This document shows positions 10,264 through 20,183 of a stretch of 28,764 nucleotides of DNA, one piece after another. Location of the stretch: the NCBI GenBank assembly GCA_000969725.1, contig JXSR01S072458.1. The stretch is one strand, 5' to 3'. The stretch is from Ophiothrix spiculata. Taxonomy: Eukaryota > Echinodermata > Ophiuroidea > Amphilepidida > Ophiotrichidae. The translations under genes and the position numbers were made by a program. How positions within the stretch are numbered: position 1 is the first letter of the stretch; each line of letters starts with the position of its first letter. The notes under the pieces are model-generated. The model worked only from the letters and a program-made list of their open reading frames with translations, had not been told where the DNA came from and did no database searches.

Positions 10264-10618
10264 TTAAAGGTGCAATTCATGATTTTGATGTGGCTTCTTT
10301 TCTAGCTAAGTAAATAAAAGAGTACAACATAAATACATACTGAAAATTTCACTTGATTCGGACCGTTCGTTTCAAAGTTACAAGCTTTTTAGCATTTTGA
10401 AAATCCCCATAGACTGCTGTGTTGTAATTACTGTCGGGGCCCCGACAATAATTAGAAAATGACACATTTTCTCACTTTTCTCAAAAAATTAAGCGCATAT
10501 GAAAGAATGGTTTGGGGACCATAACATATACCACTTGTGGATTCTTATCAGCTAAAAAACTCAAATTTGATTGAGGTGACCTTGAGGGCGAAAAGTGGAT
10601 CATGAATTGCCCCTTTAA
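10264..10618. mobile_element. TTAA-flanked MITE (piggyBac-like ends) inside P copy C
   Basis: The element body 10268-10614 (347 bp) is bounded by TTAA at 10264-10267 and 10615-10618. Termini are AGGTGCAATTCATGAT on the left and ATCATGAATTGCCCCT on the right, inverted repeats of about 16 bp with one mismatch. Sequence on either side resembles copy B near 5990-6015, which has no such insert, giving an approximate empty site. No transposase ORF is present, so it is non-autonomous. TTAA target use is the hallmark of piggyBac-superfamily transposition; the superfamily call is inference from the flanks alone. Confidence 0.75.
10426..10453. repeat. 28-bp palindrome inside the MITE
   Basis: A perfect 16-bp palindrome TGTCGGGGCCCCGACA (10432-10447) extends to 28 bp with one mismatched pair (AATTA on the left, TAATT on the right). 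It is unusually G+C-rich for this window and lies about midway in the element. Confidence 0.85.
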
Positions 10619-11234
10619 CTATATAGTTCAATAACTAAGTCATTGGCTTATATCGGTTGAATTTTCTGACCGAAAACAAATTGTAGTCAATTTTTTGGTC
10701 CGAGTTTTGAATTTTCCCTCTTTGTAGATTTTTCTTCTCTTTCTTAATTTTCTCTTCTTTTACACTTTATTATCCCGGTAGGTTGGCCAAAATTCCCCGT
10801 TGACAACCTTCGAAGCTTCGGGTCGGTAGTTGCCCGTATCCGTTACGCCACTGCTCCTGCTTTCTTCTTTTTCTCTTCATTTCCCTCTTTGTCATCCCTA
10901 TTCGAGATATTCTAATACCCGTTCTAATCATCCTTTTCTTCAAAAATCTATCACCACATCGCACATTCTTATTCTTAATTTTTAAAGCTTTTTAAGAAAT
11001 TATGTTAAATTTATACTATCGTTTGGCAGTATCATTGCACAGGTACCTAATATTCAAATGGCCCATCACTAACACATTAAAGATAAATGTCTCCTTGTTG
11101 GTGAGCGCCCTGCCTGTCTGAATCGCTTGCTCATGCATGATAACTTAATGAGAAGTCAGCTTCAAAAAATCATTTATTTATTGCTTTAACTATTAGAGTA
11201 ATCCCTGGCGTGTCATAAACGTTAAAATCTAATG

Positions 11235-11296
11235 CTGCAGATTCACTAAGGTGATCATACTGCCTATTAACCGGCCTTTAAATACCGTTTTCAACT
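11235..11296. other. 62-bp conserved core of P, copy C
   Basis: Differs from the cores in A and B at a single base (GATTCA instead of GATTCC near its left end). The surrounding 11100-11370 is also the best-conserved part of the whole unit. Confidence 0.75.
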
Positions 11297-12112
11297 CCGT
11301 GAATGTTTCGCTTTGTGAACACGATTTGAGTGTCACGTAAATGCGATACTGTCATGCACGTGTCGAATATGTTAGGGATCGCTATATATGTTAAATGCGT
11401 TGGTTGTTTTAAAGGTGTGGCAAATTGACTCAGGTTACCCGAGACGACGATATCACTTTCAGTTGGAGACAACCCCATAATATTTTTTGTAACTGTACAC
11501 CACGAACAAGATATAATCTCAGTGTCTGGTCTTCATTACTTTTTCACTTATTATTACCTATAAGAATTGTTGTTAAGTGCTGAGTGTTCTCTCCTTTTAT
11601 AATCATCATTACGAAAAGGCCTTATCTCGTTTCTTTTGATCCTTTCCTTACCCCTCGCATCAAACATTCTTAGCAAGAGTGTCAGCGCGATTTAGTGTTC
11701 GTTAAGGGTGTACAGACACAAGATGAGCCTAGCCCGAAGAGCTTACGGTTTCAGTTATCATGTTTATACAGGATAATTTAAGAATCTCACCATAAGAATC
11801 TCACCATAATATGAGTATCAATTTACCGCTTACCTGGACTGTTAATTTACGTGGACTTTTATTTTTCAAAATATCAAAGAAAATGTTTGAAAAAAAATAA
11901 TAATTTAGCTGTAGAGATCATGATTTTTGTTCTTGCTATGCATATAGTTTATAGTTTAAAATGGGCAATTCAAAGATTATCAAGATAATGAGGGAATAAA
12001 ATGTGGCACATTATTGATTCAAATAGGAATATGCTTAGGGAAAAAAGTCTTTTGGAAAATAATTAAAAGTACTTTTCGACATTTGTCATTTTAACATATG
12101 ACATTTTGACAA

Positions 12113-12430
12113 AGGGGCGCCATAGTGTAGTAGTATTAGCGATCTCGCCTTGCACGTAATGAGACCGGGTTCGATTCCCAGGGAGGGCTGCCTTGCCGGT
12201 TGGAATCTTTGCATCTTTGCCGAGATGTCTGTACCTGACTTGATGGGAGCACGAGGTCAGATATTCGATGCTCCGCCCCTTATATTTGGGTAAATATGTC
12301 ATGAGAGACCGTCGTCCTTGCCGTCGGTTTCATGTACAGAAGAGTCATACCTGTACATGAAATCGCAATCAGTATCGTGAAGAGTAGGGTGTCCTACCCC
12401 TGATTGTTCCCAACCCCGTTTCGGCCAATC
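12113..12430 (+). mobile_element. tRNA-derived SINE
   Basis: The head is a degraded tRNA: an A-box-like TAGTGTAGTAG at about 12123, an anticodon-arm-like TCTCGC-CTTGCAC segment (about 12143-12155; loop reads Ala-UGC-like), and a perfect RNA polymerase III B box GGTTCGATTCC (about 12169-12179). A tRNA-unrelated body follows with an 11-bp perfect inverted repeat TTTCATGTACA/TGTACATGAAA (12328-12338 and 12352-12362) and a small gtaggg/ctaccc hairpin near 12388. P copy A lacks all of this at the matching position (about 2440-2470). The 3' end and target duplication are not clear, so the right limit is approximate. The minus-strand ORF at 12063-12302 is a shadow of it. Confidence 0.8.
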
Positions 12431-14130
12431 GGGACTTCAAAATCCACAAGTACTGCTGATATAGTTTATAACTTCTAGCAGTCACCATGAATTGCAGAAT
12501 TTACAACTTAAAACATTTTATATCTTACCAAAACGGAAGCAGGTTATTCATGTTATTGCAGATATTTTCGGACTATATCACGCAACTCAATAGGTTCATT
12601 TTTATTCCGAAATTCTTCAAAATTGTGAACCAAACTTGGCGTGCAATAGCAGAAATACTGTAACTCCTTAAGAGCTTTCCTATATTGTGTTTCCTTGACG
12701 GGATTACCACATTATTACATAGGTGATGGACAAGTAAAAACAAGTATATAAAGAGAAAGAAACAGCTTTGTTAAACAATTTCTAGGTTTAGTCAAACGTT
12801 GAATCAGTTATTACAAACGTAAACTTTGCAAATTTGAAACAAATTTATGAATTTTTGTTTTTATTACAATTTTCATGCAATCACTTGAGCCAATCGCCTT
12901 TTCAAATGATTCACGTTATTGACTTAATAACAATTGCCTAAAAATGCATTTTTTAGAATATAAGTATTAAATCAAAATACATTTGAATTTTTTATTATTG
13001 TAAGTTGTAAGTTTTCTTTTTCTTTAGTCCTATAACTTTTATAACTCAAAGTATTTATTGAAATTCTTTATAAAATTTGACCAATCGAATAAGTTTTAAA
13101 GTGATAAACATTAATGCAGATACTTAAATGTCTTTGATTACTGTAATTCACTATAATGTATACTCTGATTGATTACGATCAAATCACTGCGTATCAATAT
13201 ATTTTCTAAATGATTCTGACATGATTTTGGTATCACTTTTGGCTAATTTTATTGCTACCAAATGAACAAACCTTGACCATAAGTTCATTTGAAAATTCAT
13301 CAAGATTAGGTACGTTGTTATGATTCGAAAAATACGGTCACATTTATATTCCTGTATAGTCATATTGGTTTATGTACGTTAATAGGCTGCTTAATATACT
13401 TCAAGGTTTATAGAGTATAGGTAAGTTATTCAAAAGTTATGTTTACATATTGCATTCAAACAAAAACAAATAAAGCTGCGTGTCTCATTAGTATTTACAT
13501 TCAAGTAATTCAAAATGCGCGGGAACGTCGATATGATTTTAAACACTGATTTATTCTAAAAGTTTCATTTCTTTTGTTTTTCTTTTTTAATATTAAAGTA
13601 CATGTGTTTTTGCCCAAATTTATTGAAAGAAAAAAAGCACCATTACAAAAGAAAATAGTAACTCAACTGAGATTTATCTAATAGATGTAATATTGTGAAT
13701 CAAAACAAGGATCCATTGTTTTCAGTCAATATTTAAGCAACAGATAAGTTGAAACTGTTCAAATCATGAAACGATTGTGGCGTACACGTGTACCAACAAT
13801 TGTCCTCAATTATCATATGCTATTTCGCTATGCTTTTTAACTGTTATTCGTGATCTAATTAGTGATGGGCGGTGGCCTTATTAAATAGAATACTAACAAT
13901 AATTACTGGGACAAAACGTCAATTATATGCCATATTACAATAGAATCTGCGTTTGACTTTGAAGAAGCTGCTGTAATTTCAGATTTTATAGCCTATTTGC
14001 TGCAGCTTTTCTAACAATTTTGTCTCAAGCATGTGCCAAAGCGTGGCGTCTCCCTGTTATCGGATAAAACACGCGCGGGAACATAAACAACTTTGATTTT
14101 TGATGTGAAATTACTTTTAATGGCATAACA

Positions 14131-15066
14131 AATGTAGATTACAATAAACTTGTGTTAAGCAATTTTACTAGCCATTTAAAAAAAAAAAAAAACATTCTTG
14201 TCACATATAATTTTTAACATCTAATATTCGTGAGATGATTTGGATGAGAAAAGCATCCACTCCTTGAGGCTATAAAATTACTTAAGCGTCTCAATAAGTT
14301 TTAAGCGAATCTTTGATTTCCAATTACATCATTGATTAATTGATCAAATGTTAAGCAAAACACTGATATTCATAAGATCCTATATGCATGTAAAAGCCGA
14401 GCGAAAATTCCTGAGGCTTTTTTCTTCTATTAGGTCGATTATAATAAAAAGAGGTGCTCGACGGACATAAAATGAAATGAAAATGAATGAAAGGATTTCA
14501 TTTTATCAACTTGAATTCAACTATACGTTTAGGGGATTTATATATAAATTATAATTCTTTGAACAAAACCTGTGTGCTGTTTAAAAGAAATTATTACGTT
14601 AAACGCCCGAAGTCAATCATTAAAATGTAATTTTGCTCTATTGAAGATATTATAGATATTAGCGTGATTTTTGAGAAAATTTTAAACAAATTAAAATGAA
14701 TGTTTAAAAATAAATCAAAATAATAAACTACACTAAAGTTACTATACCCTCTAATTGTATACTCACTTTTAAAACACAACTATTTTGACTGCTTTTTAAA
14801 TCAACTTGGTCAATTACGTTATGTTTAAATAAATATTGAAACAACAAGTTCTTCAGTAGTAAATTTTGCTACTGTTTAATATGTGTACCTAATAGAAATT
14901 TGTTGCACTTGGAATATTGCAAACAAAATAAAGTGCGTATAGACTTCTCAATGAGTCGATTATATCGTAAAATATTAACAAACTCTCTAGTTTTTTGTCA
15001 CTTCTCTAGAAATTAGTCGCTCGCCACTATTTGATTAATTCACATCAGGCAGTTTAATGAGCGATA
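14131..15066. other. A+T-rich stretch without recognised gene
   Basis: Holds an A-run (about 14179-14192) and a 12-bp inverted pair ATAAAATGAAAT/ATTTCATTTTAT near 14468-14507 that can form a hairpin. The minus-strand ORF at 14594-14779 is A+T-driven with no domain. No sign of transposon ends. Confidence 0.5.
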
Positions 15067-15068
15067 TA

Positions 15069-15291
15069 AAGTGTGTCCCAGAATGAAGTTATCAAGATTT
15101 CAACGCTACATTATTCAAAAACCAAATTATTCCAGACATTGAAACTTGGTGACAATCATATCTGATGTCTGAACTTGCTGTTGTGCAAAAATAAAGATTG
15201 TCCATGCATCAGTTGTCTAGAAGTTAGCGTTTGAAGCTCCACAGGAGTTTGGACACTTTTCCCAGTATGGGTAAGTTGTAAAAATTCCACG
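15069..15291 (+). repeat. Left TIR of the TA-flanked element
   Basis: Pairs with 15846-16076 in inverted orientation. The best-kept parts are the outer 36 or so bases and the inner segment around 15249-15292. Confidence 0.8.
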
Positions 15292-15845
15292 GCAACAAAG
15301 AACGCCATCTTTAGAGACATATTCATGATAAGTGTTTTTGTTTACAAGATTATTTTAATCTAAATCTGGTTTCTTTTTATATGTAAAAATCATTTAGATA
15401 AATTTTATTAAGTAATCTTTTAGGAAAATCATTTAGCTGGCCCTTTGAAAGCACGCTAAAGGGTTGGTCCTCTGGTAGCAGTGGTTGTAGGAATACGGTA
15501 ATTCAAAGCAAAAATAACACCTCATTTGTCAATTGAGAAAAGAGTATCATGATTGACTAATATCTGCAAAGTGCAGGTATTTATTTAACATTTCCAGGAG
15601 TCAGATATCCTCATCACACGAGTAGCCCATCTTAAAAGTGTCAGAAAATATAAAGCTTATGGTATCAGATGGCAGAAGGAACCGCAAAAAAGAAGCATAT
15701 GAACGCCAAGGTACAAGCCGAGTTAACATTCAGCTGAACCTTTATTAAGACTCCAAGGCATCATCAAGGAGAAGCAACATGTGAAACAAAACAGAAATGT
15801 TGGTAAAAGATGACATCCTTGCTCGCATACTTCCGCTAAAAATTA

Positions 15846-16076
15846 CCACTGGATTTTTACGACCTCTCCAAACTGGGAAAAGTGTCCAAAGCCTCTGGTC
15901 CTCTGGAACTTCAAACGCTCACTTCTAGAAAATTAATGCATGGATTTCTTTCATTTTAGCACCAAAGCAAGTGGAGACATTAGGCATAATTGTCACCAAC
16001 TTTCATTGTCTGTGATAATTTAGTTTTTGAATTATGCGGCATTGAAATCTTGATAACTTCATTCTGGGACACACTG
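15846..16076 (-). repeat. Right TIR of the TA-flanked element
   Basis: Reverse complement of the left arm with scattered substitutions and a short extra segment near 15891-15905 (roughly a ccagaggctt insertion, read on the minus strand). Confidence 0.8.
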
Positions 16077-16078
16077 TA

Positions 16079-16492
16079 GTAGATAGAACATAAATAAGGC
16101 ATACCACTTTGGATGTTAGCGAGTCAATACCAAGGACAATTTAAACCTTTTCCTCTGTTATTAGTTTTCATTTTGTTACAAACGTGCTAAATTGGGCATA
16201 AAACATTTGCCCATAGATAATAACTGTATCTTAATACAAGTATATGGTGTTACTAAAACTGCAATCACATTAAACGTTTCTCTGTTCCCACGCCCATAAA
16301 AAGAGCATTCGTAAATCTGTGCTCTGCACCTGGCTAAAACAATGAAAGGGGTATACAATAAGAGGTAGATCTGAAAACGTTTCCTCTATAGATGTTGTAT
16401 CATTGGTCGATTTCAAAAAATGCAATATTTAATGTCGTCAGTCCTGTTGATGACATGATTGTTTCCATGTTTACTTGTTTATCACTCAGCTG
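16079..16492. other. Unassigned stretch between two transposons
   Basis: No gene, repeat end or RNA gene seen. The minus-strand ORF at 16176-16358 has no recognisable feature. Confidence 0.45.
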
Positions 16493-16947
16493 TTAAGGCT
16501 GGGGTAGACCTTTAAATGGCATAAACCGTTTTTGTACTATATAACTCTCAAATTGATTTCATAGATTATATAAAAAATGTACATTTTTAGAAGCGGATTT
16601 TTTTCCCTCAACATGATGATGATATCGGTGTTTGACCAAAAATGCTGATTTTGGCAAAAAAAATGTCCAAAACCGTATTTTTGCCCCACAAATTTCTAGA
16701 AAGCCTGACTAAAATTTGCATTCGTGAAATTTTGAAGTTAGGCTTTCCAAACATGTTTTGGGTAAAAAATATGGTTATTGACATTTTTTGCCAAAATCAA
16801 AATTCTGGTCAAAAACCGATATCACCAATATGTTCAGGGTAAACATCTACTTCTAAAAATGTATACTTTTATATGGTTTATTTAATTAGTTTTAGAGTTA
16901 GAGTACAAACCCGTTTATGCTAGTTGAAGGTCTACCCCCAGCCTTAA
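16493..16947. mobile_element. TTAA-flanked full-length foldback element
   Basis: TTAA at 16493-16496 and 16944-16947 brackets 447 bp that fold back on themselves end to end. The outer tips are GGCTGGGGTAGACCTT and its inverted partner, with one extra G on the right arm. Arms of about 220 bp stay alignable all the way to a short loop (about 16718-16726), the last stem being aagcct...aaaattt against aaatttt...aggctt. There is no unique internal sequence. It fits a hairpin-type MITE with piggyBac-like TTAA target use. The plus-strand ORF at 16642-16842 spans the hairpin and is not a gene. Confidence 0.85.
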
Positions 16948-19900
16948 TGTATTTAAAGTTTGTATTGGATGTGATCAGCCAATGCACAAATATAGTTTGA
17001 AATGATAATTTTGATATGATATGAGTTTTCATTTTGTATAAAACAAGTTCAAATGGTTCGTTATATGATTAATTTACAAACACTAATAGTAATTACAATA
17101 ATCACACAAGACAAAATAGTACAACTGAGTTGTTAACACCGGATTAAAATAAATTTTAACGTTTGGAATTGCTTTATAAAGTTTGACTACATGTTTTTTG
17201 TACATGTGCATATATATTTCGCAGCATTTTCATTAATAAACAGTCACTAAGAACTACTATAAATTCGAATCGATCTCTATAAAATGGAAAGTTGCACTTC
17301 GGTTTTAAAGTTTAAAAAAATATGATTTGAAAACGGGAATGACTGGACACAATTTATGGATGATGATGATGAAGATGGTTCATTATTTTTGTAATACTAT
17401 CCTACCACTGTGATCACCAGCAATATAACATTTTTTATTTTCCATTTTTACCCGATTTTAAAAAGTTAACACTTTGTATGGTAACATATTTACCAAGAAA
17501 ATAACATTTAAGACAACGGATGATTAGGTGAATACGTACAATTAGAGTAAAAGAGAACAAACATAACTTTAATTAACAAAATACATGAAATAACAAAATT
17601 CTTCGACGCGAACTAAGTATAGAATTCTTGATTGAAAATGAAATTTATTGATGTGATGATTATGCTCTAATTAACAAATGATGAAAAATGGGTCTTAAAA
17701 TGTCACATTTTCAACGTCATTGATCGTTATTGATGACAGGCAAACTAAAATCAACTTATCGATATCATAAGTATGTTCTAATTGATAAAATGATGGTATT
17801 AGTGTTCAAGTTTTAATTAACGACACAATAATTATGCGGATAAACAGGTGTGGAATTTACCATCATTAATATGAACAAAAGGTTTTTGATATTTAAGCGG
17901 AATTATTGAGGTACTTTCATGTATTCATAATTGAGGAAAAATTCTTTTAGATCTATAAATCAATAAATTTAGCTAGAAAATCGTCAATAATTAAGCGGGT
18001 TGATCGAAATTTAACTGCAATTTGCGAAAATGTCATTAACAATTACAAAGGCTTAAACAATAACAAGTGACTTATCCGTGCTTGAAAGTCTGATGCAATT
18101 AATATGACGCATTAATCAATTAACAAACTGTTCATTTTTTTATATCTAGTATTTATTTATAATTTTGATTATTGTTGAATTTAAAAGGACATTCATGGGT
18201 AAAGTTTTAGTTTCCTCAAAACAAGCTCGCCATGTCATGACGTAATAGTTGTTTCTTTCCAGAGGTATCTTTGTTTTCATTATAATACGTTTTGTATAAT
18301 TGGATTTCATAAGGCTGCTGTCTGGTGATGTATTGTCGAATTCTATGCGTATAGATACAAAGAATTTAAACCCGATATTAACGAAACTACCCTTACATGT
18401 ATATAGATCTGTTCTGAAATAAGCCGTGGTCAATGTTGCTTTAGCAAAAATCTGTGCTTCACCGCCTTTCACTCTTCGAATACTGTTGATTTTGAAGGTT
18501 TAACGACAATATTTTATTGGTCAACTAAGCTGTCACTTGGTATTATTATTTATGGTAAAATGGCAAGTTATATTTCTTGCTTGATTTCATATAAAAATAC
18601 TAAAGGCGGGTGCAACATTTGTACCTTATCATATTAATTCGCCCGTTCTTAATATGCTTATTATGCATTTTTGGTGTATTTACCAATAAGAAACAATCAA
18701 AATATTCTTTATAATATTTGTTAAGTGTAAAACCAATAGTGGTAATTAGCGGGTGTTACACGTGCCTTAATTTGTTTTTATTGGAATCATTCATTGACAA
18801 TGATTGATAATATTATCACATGTATACAACTTCATCATCATTAAAAAGGTCACGGCTCATATAGCTAAAATAACATGTTTGTACGGTTCTTAACAGTTAC
18901 GTCTATTGTTGCAATTGATTTCTTTCAAAATATAATTTGTTATCAGAGTCTGGGCGGGTGTTAAACCAAAATTTGGTGAGTATTATCACCTGCTAATTAT
19001 GTTTAAGACGCTTTCTAACAAGTTACATTTATATACTGAGTAGTAGGAAATAAGAAAAGGAAGGAAAACACAAGTAGGCCTATTTATGGTTTGAGAGCGG
19101 CAGGTGGATTTATATCCATCATTTTCATTACACCACAAAAATATATATCAACACCAGGGTGTCAACAGAAACGTTTGAATCAGGTTTGGGTCATTTACAG
19201 TTTTTCTATCGTATGTAGAGTAGTTATCAGTTATTTTGAAATTTTTATAAATCGGTAAAAGCATAAATAAAATATCCTTATGGTTAAAACAAACATAGCT
19301 ACAAAATCCAGTTAGATGTGCATAGCAATCACTAGGCTATTCAATCAAATGTATACAGAATGTATATGTGTCATTATTTAATAAGACAACAGAGAATTTA
19401 AATAAAAATTGCTCGTAGTTTGTTAAATGTTAGGTAGCGATCAAATACCATGTTGAGTGGCAAAATTGATCAAAATCAACAATGTATGCATACAAGTCTC
19501 AACATATTAATTCTCTGCGACAAAGTAATATGCATTAAAATCATATTTCAACTGTTTTGGCACGATTAGCTACAGTATTTCTTAAAGGCATAAATGAAGC
19601 GATAACGCTATAAGGAGTCCAACAATAAACGAAATAAGAATCACATTTCAATCGTGGTGTCAAGTAACCACTAAAGTCAACAACTTAAAATGGACAATGC
19701 TTCTATCAAAAGCTGAACAAACACACAAGTTATAGGACAAAATCAACCCAATTACCGGAAAATTCACAGATTACCACTTTTGTACTTATAGTTCTGATGA
19801 ATATGCTGTTTCAAGTTCATGAACTTCTTCGGACAATTGTCAGAATCACTCTACCGAAACGAGCGAAAAGAAGCAGGTATTTACATAGACATCATCTCAA

Positions 19901-20183
19901 GTGAAATTTAATACAAAAGTTTTATATCCATTTATCATTTTAATTTCATTTAAATGTAAGTTCCATTCATTAATGTTCTCATACTCTCTTAACGTAGAAG
20001 ATTGAAATTTCAATCTTTCGAAAGGGTTCAAATCGTGTCACTCTTTTCGAGTAAAATTTCTCTCTTTTAGAGTGATCTAACTTCACTTTTGGGATGATCA
20101 CTGTAGTAACTCTTTTTCAAGTGATCCTTTTGTTTTTTAGTTTTGGTCTTTGACTTATTTTCTTGTTCTCCTCCACAATGTGT
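16948..20183. other. A+T-rich 3.2-kb stretch without recognised gene
   Basis: No coding signal, RNA gene or transposon ends found. Noted features: a short GAT trinucleotide run near 17360-17372; loosely repeated words ctctaattaacaaatgatg (about 17665) and ttctaattgataaaatgatg (about 17776) about 110 bp apart; three GCGGGTG words near 18605, 18751 and 18954; and many TAATTA-type words. The minus-strand frame at 18146-18472 (108 codons from a GTG) has no recognisable domain and no clear splice context. Around 19780-20180 the sequence is less A+T-biased and ends in a tccaca/tgtgga hairpin followed by AATAAATAAA (about 20182-20200). That could be the 3' end of a transcript or retroelement, but this is weak. 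Confidence 0.4.
19998..20017. repeat. 20-bp perfect palindrome
   Basis: AAGATTGAAATTTCAATCTT is its own reverse complement. It contains GAA/TTC words spaced somewhat like a heat-shock element, but the full nGAAnnTTCnnGAA spacing is not kept. It could be chance in A+T-rich DNA. Confidence 0.6.

Larger units (their letters stand above)
8080..14130 (+). repeat. P repeat, copy C (most complete)
   Basis: Contains every block found in A or B in the same order, plus two insertions (MITE 10264-10618, SINE about 12113-12430). It aligns with B over 8085-10260, 10700-11540 and 13480-14110, and with A over 11040-11540 and 11600-12695. Removing the insertions leaves a unit of roughly 5.4 kb. The 12695-13480 block is A+T-rich with no match in B and only a loose one after 4072. 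ORFs at 8732-8914, 8945-9214, 9609-9920, 10770-10964 and 11278-11478 lie inside it. The 9609-9920 frame is broken by a stop and a length change at the matching place in B, so coding is not supported. Confidence 0.8.
15069..16076. mobile_element. Non-autonomous Tc1/mariner-like element with long TIRs
   Basis: About 1008 bp bounded by TA dinucleotides (15067-15068 and 16077-16078), as expected for TA-target Tc1/mariner insertion. The left end reads AAGTGTGTCCCAGAATGAAG and the reverse complement of the right end CAGTGTGTCCCAGAATGAAG, one mismatch in the first 20. Inverted similarity continues imperfectly for about 223 bp on the left (to 15291) and 231 bp on the right (from 15846), with TTTGGACACTTTTCCCAGT conserved near the inner ends. 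The central part of about 550 bp has no usable ORF and no recognisable DDE/D transposase motif, so the copy is non-autonomous. The arms have drifted apart, which suggests an old insertion. Confidence 0.85.

Noticed and set aside
12113-12190. Functional tRNA gene
   Set aside because: The B box is perfect, but the acceptor and anticodon arms do not pair properly, extra bases are present and a SINE body follows.
12063-12302. Minus-strand ORF of 79 codons
   Set aside because: Lies antisense across the tRNA-derived SINE head; shadow frame.
16642-16842. Plus-strand ORF of 66 codons
   Set aside because: It spans the centre of the full-length foldback element, so its codons are set by the hairpin.
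18146-18472. Minus-strand ORF of 108 codons
   Set aside because: Starts at GTG, no domain or signal peptide recognised, no clear splice sites, and no second copy in the window to test conservation. Could be an exon, but nothing supports it.
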